Assembly: GCA_038501785.1 (NCBI GenBank)
Contig: JBAMJR010000140.1
Span: forward strand, 3,854,001 to 3,918,000
Reading direction: 5' to 3'
Origin: Myoxocephalus aenaeus
Lineage: Eukaryota; Chordata; Actinopteri; Perciformes; Cottidae
Length of the DNA stretch: 64,000 bases
Both the position numbers and the translations under genes were made by a program. Under the pieces are notes generated by a model. It ran no database searches and was not told where the DNA came from. It saw nothing but the letters and a program-made list of their open reading frames with translations. Positions 22,146 through 35,280 of the stretch are shown here, in pieces. Numbering within the stretch: the stretch's first letter is position 1; the number at the start of each line of letters is the position of its first letter.

Positions 22146-25100
22146 AGTAGGGTGAGGTGGACCTGACACTTCTATTTTTGCTGTGTTTCAATCTTTATTT
22201 ACTCTTAACCAGTAACATATATACTAATATTTACACATCTGAACAAAAGACCACATGGGTTGCCTTTATTATAACACCAAAATTATTCAAATAGCCCTTG
22301 TGGTTGCAGAGATACACCCTTTTTAGTTTGGGTATGTTATTTCGAGCAGAATCCTAAAAAATACCTCAGTTTTTAAAAGGTTAAAACATGTGTTCTTCAC
22401 ACATAACTTCCACACACTCTCCACATTTGATTTTACACATGCAGAATGACAAAGTGTTTGATTTGAGGTGATCACATGTATTGTCACTCCTCAACTACTG
22501 CAGCTTTGGGATTTGAAGAACTAGAAAGATTTCTCGACACCTTGTGCAGCAACGCTAACGTTGTATCCCGTTAAGACCCAGGAGCACAGTGTCAAAACAA
22601 CAGCAAAAAAGAAAAGTGGAATCTTGAACCCGTCAATGGATTCTTATAATTTATGAAAGTTTAATGCGAGTCTGTCACAGCTTTTATTACTTGTGGAATA
22701 TGTTATCCGCTAATGAGGACAGGTTCTGACATGGTTCGATGTGGAGCACCTGACACGCTGGTTCTATGTGATCATGGGCTCTAATACCTCCTTTAATCAA
22801 CACAGCTTGGTCGAAGGTATTCTGAGGGCATTTGTCTCACCTCGCCAGCGACACTCGCTGGCAGATGCTTTGCATATCAGGCCTGGCGGATCAATATTTT
22901 ATTAGAGAACAACCTCTCGGAGGCATGTCAATTAATTCTGGGCTGTCAGCCGCCCCCTCGCATTGTCCAGTGGGGCTGAGGCCGAGCAGTGGATGTCTTT
23001 TTAACTTGGTGCCTATGGAGGATTTGCGACCTTAGCTGCCTCAAGGTTTCATCTGCAAAAACCTCTGATATATCTATATATATATCTATATATATATATA
23101 TCTATAGATATATCTATATATATATAGATATATCTATAGATATATATATATATATATTAAAACTGCTCTAAACCAGTTGAAATACATCTAATCTCACTGT
23201 ATATACTAACTATGCTGACTGTTGATTGCCAATAATACACACGGTTTATACAGCAGCACTCAGATTCCCCATGTGTTTGATTGACATGCTGATTGCAGCT
23301 GTGTTCAGTCACACCTCAACACTTGCTGCAAGTTGTCTTCACAAGTAGCAGAGTGCTACTCAGTATACTTAAAGCATCAAGTCTATATGATACAACTAAT
23401 AATAAGCCCTGGAGCCACACATTGTTTTATAAGGTAACTATTGTAATGTTGTGTTCTGTTCAGACGTTGAGTTCATATACTGTTGTCAGTATGTATTGTA
23501 TTCCTCTTATTGTAGCTGTATCCTGAGAGAACAGAGGAGACCAAAAGACCAGAGGAGCCTGGTCACATTTTACAATCATATGCGCCATGAATATTGGGAT
23601 TAATAACCAAAAAACGGAACCAGTTGTCTGTTGCTCGAAGCTTTTGTCACTTGGATGACACTGTGGGTACGACTCAGATGTGTCTGCTTTACAGTCACAT
23701 CAGGGCCTGAAGCCACAAGATTAGTTTTCCCCCGATTCCAAACCTCCAAGTTTGACTTTTTTGTTTGTTTGGCTTAAGGTTATATTGCGTCATATTTACC
23801 AGCAAATCTCTTATTGACTGTTTCGGAAAGTGATTCAGTCTTATGCATATTGTGACACATTTCAGAAGGGAGAATGTAAATGCTGTAGTCTGTCACGGGT
23901 TTTACCGCACACATTAATGTGTTTACATCGAGAGGGTGAGTGCAAAAGAGGCTCCGACTCCTCAGGGAGACAGAACACCGTTGCCGCATCTTTTTTTCTG
24001 TGTCAATTCAAATGAAGTTGGTGGCTGTGCGTGGAACAGCTGGGTTTTCTCTCAATATGCCGTAGAGGAGTTGGCTGTCACGCGCGTGAACCCCCGGCTC
24101 TCTGCCACAGACGGACAGGAGTGTTTGCACAGACAGAAAGCAATAAGATAACCTGGATGACTCATGGCTCTTTCATAGAAGGCTCTTCTCTTCTCACATA
24201 GAAGTCTTCGCACTCTCCAAATCAATGCTCGCCACCTCGCCACCGCTCCGTTGGCGTTCTCTTTGTGTTAACAGTTTCCTCAGTTCTCAGAATTTAGCAT
24301 CACGCAGCAGGGGGACCGAGGGACCGGTTTCTTGAAGTAAAATCTCCAAGTCCAGCCATTTTCTAAGATTGACCCCCAAAACGCAGCACTCTCTGCACAG
24401 ATTCCTCTCTAGACATTTGAAGTAAAGTCGTTGTGCCGGCGCCGGATGACAAAGATGGAGAGACTATTGTTTAAAAATGTGACTGATGGTTTTCCTGCCT
24501 TTTCTGCCTTGAAGAGAGAGATGGTGTTGATAGATGAACCAATACCCTCCGAACTCTTTCTTCTTCAGGTTTGCTGTGTGTGTTGTTTGATTCACTTTTC
24601 TCCCGCTGAGGTGATATTTCACCCGTTTGCTGTGAGACAACGCAGCAGTGTCGGTCTCTGGCTGCGGATGTCTTCATTAGGTTACGTCTCGATATCTTTT
24701 CTTATTTTTTTTGACTGCAGCGCTAAAGGCGGTGTCGCGGCTCTTTGCTCGTTCCCGTTTCAATGCCATAGAAAGCTTCAGACGAACATATCTTATGACA
24801 TCCAGTAGGGGTTTTATCTGAACTATAAAAAACATGGCACGGAGTTGTGTCTGAGGCGCTGCGTTAAATCAGTGGAGAGAGGAAGGAAGCACAGTGATCA
24901 AACGGCTACTGTTGGTGCAGTGAATACAAAGCAATATCAGAGTCTCTTCATTAAAACGATGCATACGGATGTAGCGGAGAACAACATGTCTAAATGGAAA
25001 ATGGCTGCAGATAGCATGGACCTTTTAACCCTTAAGTACTGTGCTTGGGATACATTTAACACAAACATTAATGTAAACCTTTGCCTCAGTATGTACTTCA

Positions 25101-28100
25101 TTATTAAAAGCTTTAAAAATTAAATATTTTAGAGGATGTTAACACAACAGGTACACGCTTGTGTGAAGGGTAGTCTAAAGATTAATTACAGTATGACCAG
25201 TTATAGAATCTGGATCGCAATTTGGGAGACTTCATTGGTTGATATTTAGAAGTTTACTTCCTTCAAATTGAGACGTTGAATACATTTAGTTTGTTAGGAA
25301 TTCAGTTGTCATGCTGGCCTATTTGATCCTGTCTGTTTAAACACCTTAATGATTAACTGACTCCTTCTCATTCATGCCTTTCTGTTCGGCCTCCTCCGTC
25401 ACAACCTTATTTTAGCTTAAGTGTATCTAAATCACCTCTCCTCAAGTGGCTGCACCTCATCTGTTTTTTCTTCCCTTTTGCGTCTTCCCTCTCCTCTCAG
25501 TCATTTCGCACCACCCTCCCTTCGTCAGCTCCTCTTAACACCTTTTTCGCCAACCTCTGGGGATGCTACTTCCTGTTGATATGCAGAGCGCCTCTCCTTC
25601 CAATCAGTGCTTCTGAAAGGTTGTTACTAATGGTCCCCAAGGAGGAGAATCGACCTTGAATACGTACAAGGCCTCTGCCGGCATTTTGCAGGTGCGCCGG
25701 GCACCGGGAGTGTCACATCTTGCTCTCCCCCTCGTCTCCGCCAAGGTTCAATAGCAAGATAATGTCTATGAAATGGAAATATGGCCGACTCGTCTGGCTT
25801 TTATTGTCTCACAGGAACTTTCAGAATGATTAAACACACGACAACTTTATTTACAAATGGTTGTGCAGTGCTTGTAACCAGAAGGATTTGTACCTGAACC
25901 TGCTTCTCTTGTAATTAAGAGGGAGCTCTAATACCGACCAAGGTATTGTTTCACGATGTGTCACACTGTCATAAGCACCCCATGCTGCCTCTGTTCCATC
26001 AGAGACGAGGAACAGGCTGCTCGAGTCATGATGACGGGCAGCCACAGTCTTGAGCTTCTGAGAGTAGCTTGAATATTCTACGTGGAGAAGTGCAAGGCTG
26101 GGGAGCGGCATTCCATATGTTACACTTAACAACCAATGAAGCTGCGATTCAGAGACTTGAGGCAAAAAGAGCTGACAGCGCTCGTCCACTCCCCTGGCTT
26201 TCTACAGAACAGCCGAGGCAGGCAATAATCTCACTATAATTAACGGGTATAAACCATGTCACGCAGCCATTAGACCAAATAGCTGGCAACCAATCAGCTA
26301 TGACATTAATGGTAGGAACCGACCACAGCGTTATAATTCAGCCGCGTTGAAAGAAGGGAAATCTGTTTTTAGAATTCTACAGTTTGGCGTGTAAATTGGC
26401 TCGAATTGACTTTTGTCATGTTAATGTGAATAACTCACTCACTGTTGTCAGGATGTCATTGCACAAAGTGACAATTAATGTCGTGGGTTCAATTAAACTG
26501 TGTGCATGCACTTCTGCACTCATGCACACACACACACAAACACACACACACACACCGCTATCTCAATACTTGGCTGTAAAAAATATTTAGTTCGACAAAA
26601 TTATCTTTTTTCACCCCCAATAAATATTGAGATAATATTGAGATAAGCTGTGTGTGTATGAGATTTTGAGAGAGACGGGGCAAGGTGGAGGACGGGGAAC
26701 TTTTGCATGCAATGTTTCTGTAAGTTGATAGTTTGAATGTTATAAATGAAGCTTGAAACTATTCGGCACATCCCGTGGTAGCTCTGACTATACAATTAAT
26801 GCAAATACACCTATGTGGCGATTCTTTGGTTTTAAACCGAACGAGAAAGGAGAGCCAGAGAATGTGAACGAAGTGATTATAGGCTGTGAGATTTATTAAA
26901 AAAAAAAGATGGAAACACCACAAGTCTCCGCTCGGATCTTAAAAATCACAATCCAACAGAATAAGTCTGCTACTGACTGCATCCACAAAGAGCAGTCGGA
27001 CAAAACTCCCGTCACCGAGAGCAATCAACCCTCAATCATTTTGCAAAGGCAAAAACGTTGGTGAAGCTACTACAAATCAATTAGTCTGGTTTAATGATCT
27101 CAGTCGGATCTTGTACACGTATATCTTTATAGCTATGTGCAACCCTTTATTCAGCATTCATGTACTTTTCTTCTTCTTTTTCTTGAAGCTATATTGTCAG
27201 CAGGTGACTTTAAAAGTGGCCAACCTCTAGTGTTACAACACAAAGTGACAAATTAAAACACATTTTTTGCATTTTCTTTTATTTATACTAAGCATGTGAG
27301 AGCCAATTGTTTTTCTCAACACATTTCTGCAAGTCCCAATAACTGTGTTTATGATCATTACTCAAATGATTGGCTGATTCATCCACACATTAGAAGTCGG
27401 TGCTTGCTTAGTCCTGATACATGAGGAACTGATATGCTATCATGCTCAGGGTCATGTTTTAGAAAGAAAAAGTGGGAAGGGAGAACTTGTGCGGTCGGTA
27501 AATGGAGGTTTTCAAAGATGTAAGACTGAAACTGTAAAAATAGAATAAAAGGGAACGCACATTGGTTAACTCACAGTGAAGTGAGCTTTCATGTTCACCG
27601 TTACCCGAGCAGGCGAGTAAAGTGTGCATGTGGCAGGAGGCACAGTAGGTCTACCCACCGCGCTTGTTTTCCACTCAGCCCTTTACCAATCAGAACTCAG
27701 CGGTTACAGGAGATCCTCAATGCAGCTCCTGAGACCATTTACCACCGTCATAATCAAAACATCAAATGGTTTCTTTCTGAAGAATGACGTTACAGCAACA
27801 ATCTTGTGCACAGTGTGCCAACTGAGAGGTGCTGGAAAGGGCAAGAACAACATCAAAGGAAACAAGAAGTACTGCTGTTATGGTTGAAACATCACACACT
27901 CAAACCTACCAGCAGGGGATTTGGAGATTGGGGATTATTCGTTATTTTTTTTATTAAAAGGAGACATGATTTGCTCATATCCAGGTTTATAACATGTATT
28001 TTGGGTTTCCATGCTTTAATGTAAAAACAAAAGAAAACCTCTTTATTTCTCTCATACTGTCATATTTGTCTCACAGATCACAGCGCGAAAGAAAAAACCA

Positions 28101-29959
28101 TTCTGCTCTAAAGTTTAAACTATCAAACATATTTTGTATTCTTCATATGAATACACAATTCAAATGATAAGGAAATAAAAGATTGTATTTTTTTGGAATG
28201 AAACAAATCTTGTCAATAGTAGTTTTAATGATGTATTATAAACGCTTATAGATAGTGTTAGGAAGTAAAACAGCTCATAATTCATCTCTAATATCTATTT
28301 ATGTTGTTGTGAAAATATCTCCTTCAAACAACTGGATTATTCAAAGTTCTCTCCAACACATTTTACAAGATTACATCATGATGACGCTATAATTTACCTT
28401 CCCCCAATACTCATTTTCACAACAGAGCCTGAACGTATCATAATGTAACCAAAAGGAACCTTTGTGCTTTGGCCATAACGGTGATGTCATCGTCCTACCA
28501 ATATCAACTCATTGGTCGTTTACAATGTCGCGTTATCAGAGATCCGCGACCAGAAAAGCATGAATGCCGATGTCCTGATTGCATATTTTACTGAATATTA
28601 TCGGATAACGATCGTCAGTAAAACTTTATTTCACACTGTGATGGTTAATACACAGTGTAATTAATCCACGGTTCACATTGTGTCAATGAATACATGATGC
28701 AACTCCTCAAGACCCAAGTGAAGTTCCTTGCTTCCCAACTTTTGGGTTCAGTAAAAGGGGGTTAGCCTCAAATCTACTTCAGTCCTGAAGCAAAACAAAG
28801 TCTCCAGTGTGCTTCCAGACAGACCACAGGGAGCAATTACAAAAATTAAAAAGTTAATTTCGGACCCTGCCTGTCACTCAGGCCACTAAAATGAACCAAG
28901 TAAAGTAAACACAATGCAGGTCGGCTACGTTTACTCACAATGACGCTTTACAAAATGCTAAATTATCCCATCTACTAGCGCTTTTTTGTGCTTTGTGTGT
29001 CTACATGCATATGCCGAATTATTATAGAGCATAAACCAATATATCAGAAGGCAAGTATGGACAAAAAAAATCCTCAGAAGGCTGAATAACAGTGACTGCT
29101 TTAGCCATGGTTACGATGGTAATGGCGATATAGTGTGGGAGTCGCTCGGCGGCCACTGGTCTCCTCCCCGGTCGGAGCCCAACCAGCAGACTGGTTGACT
29201 TGCCCCGCCCCTAGTTCCAAAAACAACACATGCCGAAAGCCCCCCATGTGTTCCTAAATACATAATGTCTGCAGTTTGTTCATTCAGTGGCAGCTGATGA
29301 TAACGTTTCATTGATAAGCTCTTATTTCCAAACACTACAATGCACTGCTGCACTTTATCTTTTGCAGGTTTGAGAACGTAACTCTATGAATGTGCTTATG
29401 TCTTGTATGTCCCTCTGGTACTGTGAATGGCTTACAGTAGTCCACTAAAACACAACTGAATGGTATTACTAGGAATACTGCTCAGCATTTCAATAATAAA
29501 AGCCACACTATGCATCTTTGTTGCCAGCAAAAATAATTTGCTTTCCATTCACCTATTTTGATGAATTGATTTTACACAGTTTGGCATTGTCTTTGTTCAT
29601 AATGGGCTACTTGGAAGGATTGGATGTTTACTCAGCAAATGATCAGACAAGAAATTACTCTTAATGGAAACTATGGATCCTTCCCAACCTCATTCTTCGC
29701 ATGCTCACAGCTTAAAGATCTGCTCCTATAGACAGTCACTGACAGCAGCAGAATCCACAGCATGTTGGAATGCAGCCAGAGTACGACTTGTGTGAGCATT
29801 AAAAGGACGAGCTGGGTGTGTGGCCGCGCATGTTATATACACAAATCAATAATGTTACATAACATTCTAATATAGTTATGTAATTTTGCTCCTTCTCTTT
29901 TTTTTTCTTCTTTTTTCTTCTTCTACATAACCAAGGATACACTCCAACACATATCTGTC
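22146..29959. other. No gene recognised; simple repeats
   Basis: Nearly 8 kb without recognisable exons or element ends. Simple repeats are a TATATC/TA tract at about 23067-23157, (CA)n at 26524-26555 and pyrimidine-rich runs at 29890-29925. The open frame at 24431-24808 has no recognised domain. Confidence 0.45.
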
Positions 29960-29967
29960 ATGCAGGT

Positions 29968-30273
29968 CAGTGATTTTGAGAGATCGTCAGGTGTGCCGTG
30001 GGAAAATGTCCAATTCACTTAAATCGGTCCCAAAAAATATGATTTAGTTGCCGCAAATAATGTTCCATTGTTGAGCGTCTGAGCCTGCAATATAGTGGCT
30101 GGCCTAGTAATGAAATACTCTTCCATGCCAGTAGGTAGCGCAATAATTACCTACCATATATGCTGTATTATGCTACAATGTGACATTTTGTAACTTTTTT
30201 GGTTGTTGGTGTGCCGAGGGATTTTTTTATTCTCGAAAATGTGCCACTGCTCAAAAAAGGTTGATAAACACTG
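29968..30273. mobile_element. Non-autonomous hAT MITE, 306 bp
   Basis: The ends are CAGTGATTTTGA and, on the right, GGTTGATAAACACTG, whose reverse complement starts CAGTGTTTATCAACC. The flanks are ATGCAGGT (29960-29967) and ATGTAGGT (30274-30281), an 8-bp duplication with one difference. The interior repeats a ggtgtgccg(t/a)ggga motif at about 29990 and 30211, a landmark of a common vertebrate hAT group whose ends read like 'tgtgccgcggcaca'. The left subterminal part looks deleted. Confidence 0.82.
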
Positions 30274-30679
30274 ATGTAGGTGACCAAAAATATGTTCATC
30301 AAAAGGTTAGGGCATATTTAAAATAGAGTTCTTCTGCACATTCTGGAGCTGTCAATTGCAATGAAAAGAAACCTCAATTCTGAGGTTACATAATTAATGG
30401 GAATGAAGTTATTGCGTACATGAGTGGAAGCCAAACAGCAGCCAATCCATGTGTCCATGCAGCTATTCAGTTTGAGAGGCTGTGTGATTTTCTCTGTAGG
30501 CTGCAAACACGTCACACCAGAAGGTTGCCTCAAAGTGTAATGATCCATTCTGTGTGGAGTTTGTATGTCCTTTGTGTTTACTCCCACGGCTCGTCGACGT
30601 GCCAGGCAGAGTGCGGTGGACATGCAGACACGAGCGTCCAGACAGACGTCTGTCTGGATGCTCGTCGACCCCCGCTGCA

Positions 30680-30850
30680 TTTTCAGTACATCCATCCATT
30701 TTTTAACACCCACTTATTCTTTTCAGGGTCAGCCTACCCCAGCATGCACTGCGTGGAAGGAAGGTACCGCCCCGGTCAGGTCAGCCGTTAATCACAGGTC
30801 TAACACTCACATTCGCATTCACACTCACATCCACGCCTCGGAGAAACTCA
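30680..30850 (+). repeat. Dispersed fish repeat, copy 1
   Basis: Contains catccatccattttttaac, cttattcttttcagggtc, ccggtcaggtcagccgttaatcacag and a cacattcgcattcacactcac run. This is the order seen in a very common fish interspersed repeat (catccatccatttt..agggtc..acaggtcgccagt..cacattcaca). A second fragment lies inverted at 35158-35280. No coding sequence; class not certain. Confidence 0.6.
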
Positions 30851-31117
30851 CAGCTTCCAGTTCACATGAGAAAGCTGCGGCAACCGGAAGGATGCGAACA
30901 CAAGTAGCATGAATAGAAAACGCTGCACGTCACGTCAAACAGCGACCGCCACACATCTCACACAGCCAGGTAGATAGCAGATTGCCTTCCACCTACGCTG
31001 TCCTTTACATTATGTAAATGACTGGATGTGTAGTTTTGAAGCATCCATCCAGTCTGTCAGCTGTTGGAAATGTATCATAGAGCTGTTTTCTGAATGTAAT
31101 TGTATTACTAAACTGGG

Positions 31118-31340
31118 GAGGGGGTAAAAGGGCAGACATTTAAATAATAATTGTAGATATATAAAACTCACGTTGACCTATTTTTCGGGGTCAGACCTCC
31201 GAACCATCTGTGGTGAAGTGCTCTGTCCATTCAATTGAATTATTCCAAGTTTTTGTTTAATAAATAAAGACATTTAAGTGTTTCATATCGCATTTGTTTT
31301 CTCTAAAGGAGATTGATAAGGTTCATTTCCATTACATCAG
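31118..31340 (+). repeat. LTR-like direct repeat, copy 1
   Basis: Closely matches 36889-37118 in the same orientation. Shared landmarks are aataataattgt.gat.tataaaactca, ggtcagacctccga.ccatctgtggtga, the exact CATTCAATTGAATTATTCCA, tgtttaataaata, CATTTGTTTTCTCTAAAGGA and gattgataaggtt. The AATAAA near the middle of the 3' half suggests the R/U5 part of an LTR. The 5' boundaries differ, so these are not two ends of one simple element. Confidence 0.7.
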
Positions 31341-31977
31341 CTAACCGAGAAAAAAAAGCCGTCTCATGAGCAGGAGACAAGAGGCAGCCGCGTGCAGCTC
31401 TGATTGCCGTATAGTTGATACAACAAGTGTTCACGGGAAAAGGATGCACGCGTGGGTAAAGTGAGGGCCGCTTGGAGAGGATTGCTTGTTGTGTTTGCTG
31501 ACAGTGACGGGGCCGGCAACCTTGGGATGAACCATCTCCGCCGATTAATCTGTGAGCGATTGCATCCCATGGCCTTAGAGAGGAGCATTACAGTGCCGTA
31601 ATGTACATGCCTTGTACATGATGTAATGCTGGCTTAACTTTTAAAGGAACAACGTCTACATTCTGCAGTTGTATGGAGCATAAATATATAAATGAATAGC
31701 TCACTTGTGCTCAAATGGCAAGTGAAAGTGTGAATATGATTCTTAGGCATAAGGGGAGAAGGAGCTTCCTCCTCAAGAACATGAATGTGATGAGGTACAA
31801 TTTGTAGAACATTCATGTGTTTTTTTTTTGGCGGTGAAAAAGATGGGCAGAATTGAAAAGCCACTTCAGATTTAAAAAGTGACTATTATCATGGATCCAC
31901 GATGACTGCCTTGATGCAAACATGTGTTTTCAATGAGCAGTTTCACTCTAGACTAAGTGTTTGTGGGTTTCTTTTTT

Positions 31978-31992
31978 GGGGGGGGGGGGGGG
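31978..31992 (+). repeat. Poly-G run
   Basis: An uninterrupted run of about 15 G directly before the dispersed repeat at 31997. Confidence 0.9.
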
Positions 31993-31996
31993 TTGA

Positions 31997-32180
31997 CATA
32001 GGCAAGGCAAGTTTATTTGTATAGCACATTTCAAGAACAAGGCGATTCAAAGTGCTTCACATAAGACCATTAAAAGCATCAAAACACAATGCAGAGAAAA
32101 CAGGATTTAAAACAGTTAAGAAAACATAAAAACAGTCAAAAAGCTAAGTAGAAAATAAAAATGGAATAAAAGTTGCAGTG
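31997..32180 (+). repeat. Dispersed fish repeat with GTTTATTTGTATAGCAC core
   Basis: Contains ggcaaggcaagtttatttg, tatagcacatttcaagaacaag and attcaaagtgcttcacataag, followed by an A-rich stretch. This motif order is typical of a widespread short repeat in teleost genomes, probably the 3' part of a retroposon in reverse orientation. No frame is present and the edges are approximate. Confidence 0.6.
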
Positions 32181-34330
32181 ACATAGACACACTCTTTCGA
32201 TTCTCGGTAAAATATCACATGACAAACAGGGGCTGTGGTAATAAGAATATGGGGAGCAGACGCAGAATGAAAAGGTCTGCCGAAGCCTTCAGGAAATAGG
32301 TCAGACGGCTGTCAGACTACGGGGATAACGGGAACTTGTACACATACTGTGCGTGTGGCTTGTGCTCGTGATTGTGGTGCAATCCGGGATGTTGCAATGG
32401 CGGGAAAGCAAGTGAGACCTGCTGTCTTCTATTAACTGGTTGAATATGTCTGGAGCTGCATGGGCGGTCTCACAGCCGGCCACATGTCGCAAACAGCTTT
32501 GACTTTCTTTAGCTACTTGCATCTGCACCTGCTGCTGTTGGACTATCCTTTAGAAACATCTTCATCCGGGGATCAAACCATCCAGTTTTTCTCATCTGTG
32601 CCACGGTCCTGCAGAGCATAAAAAGGACTAGAAAAGGTTTAGTCGAGGATGCTTGATATAAAATCTAAAGAAATACAGCGATTGTAATCCACCTATTACT
32701 ACATCGAGCCAGAAGATAGACTTAGTTTTATTCAGGACTAACTAAATGCTCCATCAGATGCAAAGGTCCCACACACAGTGTGACTGGGGCCTGTCCCAGA
32801 AACAGACTCCTCATCATCCTCAAATATACAGTCAGTTACAGTACAACACACATTCCTCAGTACTGTGATAAATGCACTTTTCTGCCGCCACCATATGATA
32901 TTTGTACGTAAGCACACAGCGACACAGTCAGTGATATCACAGCCACACACAGACAAACAACACATGTGGGCGGGAGTGAAGAAGACGTCAAGTTCACAGT
33001 GCGTCACCACTGCCAGTCCAAAATAAACCGCGGAGGAACAAACTGAAAAACAATTGACTAAATCAGACACTTAGTAAATTGTAATTCATTAGTAATAGCG
33101 GTGACTGGCTTGTTTGTTGACAGCGTGGAGTCTCTCACTAGCACAGTCTGGCTTATAACGGAGCTAACAGGAACACAAACGTGTTCAATTTAGTTAAATA
33201 TTCAAGTCTACTCCTTGTGGTTTAACTTTTTGGGCCACATGCAGTGGCTGGCAGATACCAAAATCCACCAGCCATATTTGGAGATAATTTCCTACTTCTG
33301 CTTCAAGACACTTTTCTATTCATAATATGTATGAATATAGTGCAGCAATATTGCACATGCTGAATGTGGAAGTCAGAAACTTCTATAGGATGGGGAAAAT
33401 AAATAAATACTAATAGGACACACACAGTTGTCACCTGGAAGCTTTCCGTCAGCCCTCGTCTCTCTGGATGCCAGACATGAGCCATTCAGAGGAATGGCCT
33501 CAGGCGCAGGCCTCTACGAACGCTCAACTCAACAACCCCGACTGTTTCAGGGGAGCCTCTCTTTTTGGCTTCAAAAGCTTTCCACCAATGGGAACCAAGC
33601 TGGCGTCCCACCATCGGCTCCCTCCGTGAAGACCTTTTTTTCAGCTGCTCGTCTTGAAATCTATATGCAAGGCCAGAACCACAAGCCCGCTTGGGATTAA
33701 GTGCAGGAAAGGAGTAGGATTGAAGCTCGCAAAAAAACAGTGACATTCCTCGATGCTTTTAACAATCGATATTTGGAGTCGAACGAAACTTGGGATGATT
33801 TAAACCTCACGGGAGGCTGAAAAAGCCATATTGCCTCAAAACAAAGCCTGACGGAAAGCTAACAGTTTGACAAAACTGAACTGATCTCTGCGTGGCGTGT
33901 GTGGGAATTCAGCATCAACACAAGCCAGAGGAATGCCACAAAACAAATAACACGGAGAAATTAGGGAATTAAATATGAATTTGTCGTGTCGCTGTGCTCC
34001 CCCGTCAGCTTCGGTTTGTCACTTTAATCACATATACATCATAGGACAATTTGAATCAGCCTGGAAACTGTCTTGAAATTTTATCCTGATGGATGGTGGT
34101 GCTTAAATGTATGACAGGGTAATAACTACGAAACAAACTACAGCACACACAAGGAAACAAACGCACACAGCAGCACACATATATTACAGCGGCTTTATTT
34201 GTACCTGTAAAAGAATATTACAAGTTACATAGGATTAAAATATTAGAGTTCAAGTGAGACGTAAGGATAGGAAAAAAAAACAAAGTGCTGTCTATCCCAC
34301 CTGCAGTTCAGCAGTATACAATATATGATA
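32181..34330. other. No gene recognised
   Basis: Apparently unique sequence. Short open frames on both strands (32738-33070 minus, 33428-33700 plus) show no domain. Confidence 0.45.
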
Positions 34331-34334
34331 TATG

Positions 34335-34336
<2 letters not shown>

Positions 34337-34375
<39 letters not shown>
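34337..34375. repeat. (CA)n microsatellite
   Basis: About 19 CA units. Confidence 0.9.
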
Positions 34376-34381
<6 letters not shown>

Positions 34382-35157
34382 ATTGACCCTGTGCTTTACA
34401 ATTCAGCCCTCAAATATATCTTTTGAATGGTTAAGAGTTGTTTCCATGGAAATGATATTTCAACCTGCATTAGGGCATTGCTTTTCACCTTCCAACCATT
34501 TTTGTGAGAAAGCACTGCGTGTGGCGTCTGCGCTCGCACTGAACCTTTGTTGACTCGAACAAATTAAACCAGCATCCAGCTGGTTCTTTTGAAATGGAAT
34601 CTGAGCACTCAGACAAGCCAAGGAGCATTTCACTTGGCAGACCAGTGAAATAGTAACAGCATTAGCGTTGACATAGTGTTTTACTACAGTCCCGGGCAAT
34701 CATCAGGATCATTCATCTGCACATTCAAACTCTTTACCCTTTCATTTGTCAAGCTCCGAGCTTGAGCTGGTGCTATTGCAGGCTAGCATGCTGTCCGTGA
34801 GGTATGGCGCTATGATGAGCAGAAATTATGGATCTGTGTTCCAGATAGGATTTTAAATGTCCAGTCTTTGATTTAAATCCAAACAAACAGGTTGTCTGAC
34901 CAGGAAAGCTGAGATATGGATCTATTTCTTCGCGCTAAAACTGATTCAGAGAGCATTTGTTGTCGGATTTACAGCACATGATGTGTTGAGGTAAACGGGT
35001 TTATCAGGTTGAAAATAGATTTGGAGTTGCGGGGATTTTAAGTAGGGTGACATCATGGCGTTGCATGTTCCATATGAAACCAGGTCTAAAGATGTGTGAC
35101 AGGTGAAATGGAAGCTGGAAATGTTTTACAGGATTGAGTTGTTATTAATTTTTTCTG
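34376..35157. other. No feature recognised
   Basis: Apparently unique sequence without recognisable exons or repeat ends. Confidence 0.45.
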
Positions 35158-35280
35158 TGTTAGCCCTGTGATATACTGGCAACTTGTCTAAGCTTGACCC
35201 CGCCCATTTCCAGCTGTGACCGGCTCCAGCCCCATTGACCCTGGACATGATATGTGGTTGAAAGAATGGAAGGATCATAC
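35158..35280 (-). repeat. Dispersed fish repeat, copy 2 (inverted)
   Basis: Reads agccctgtgatatactggcaacttgtc, cttgaccccgcc, ccagctgtgaccggctccagcccc and ttgaccctggaca, ending in a gaatggaagg remnant of the ggatggatgg end. This is the reverse strand of the family at 30680-30850. Confidence 0.65.
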
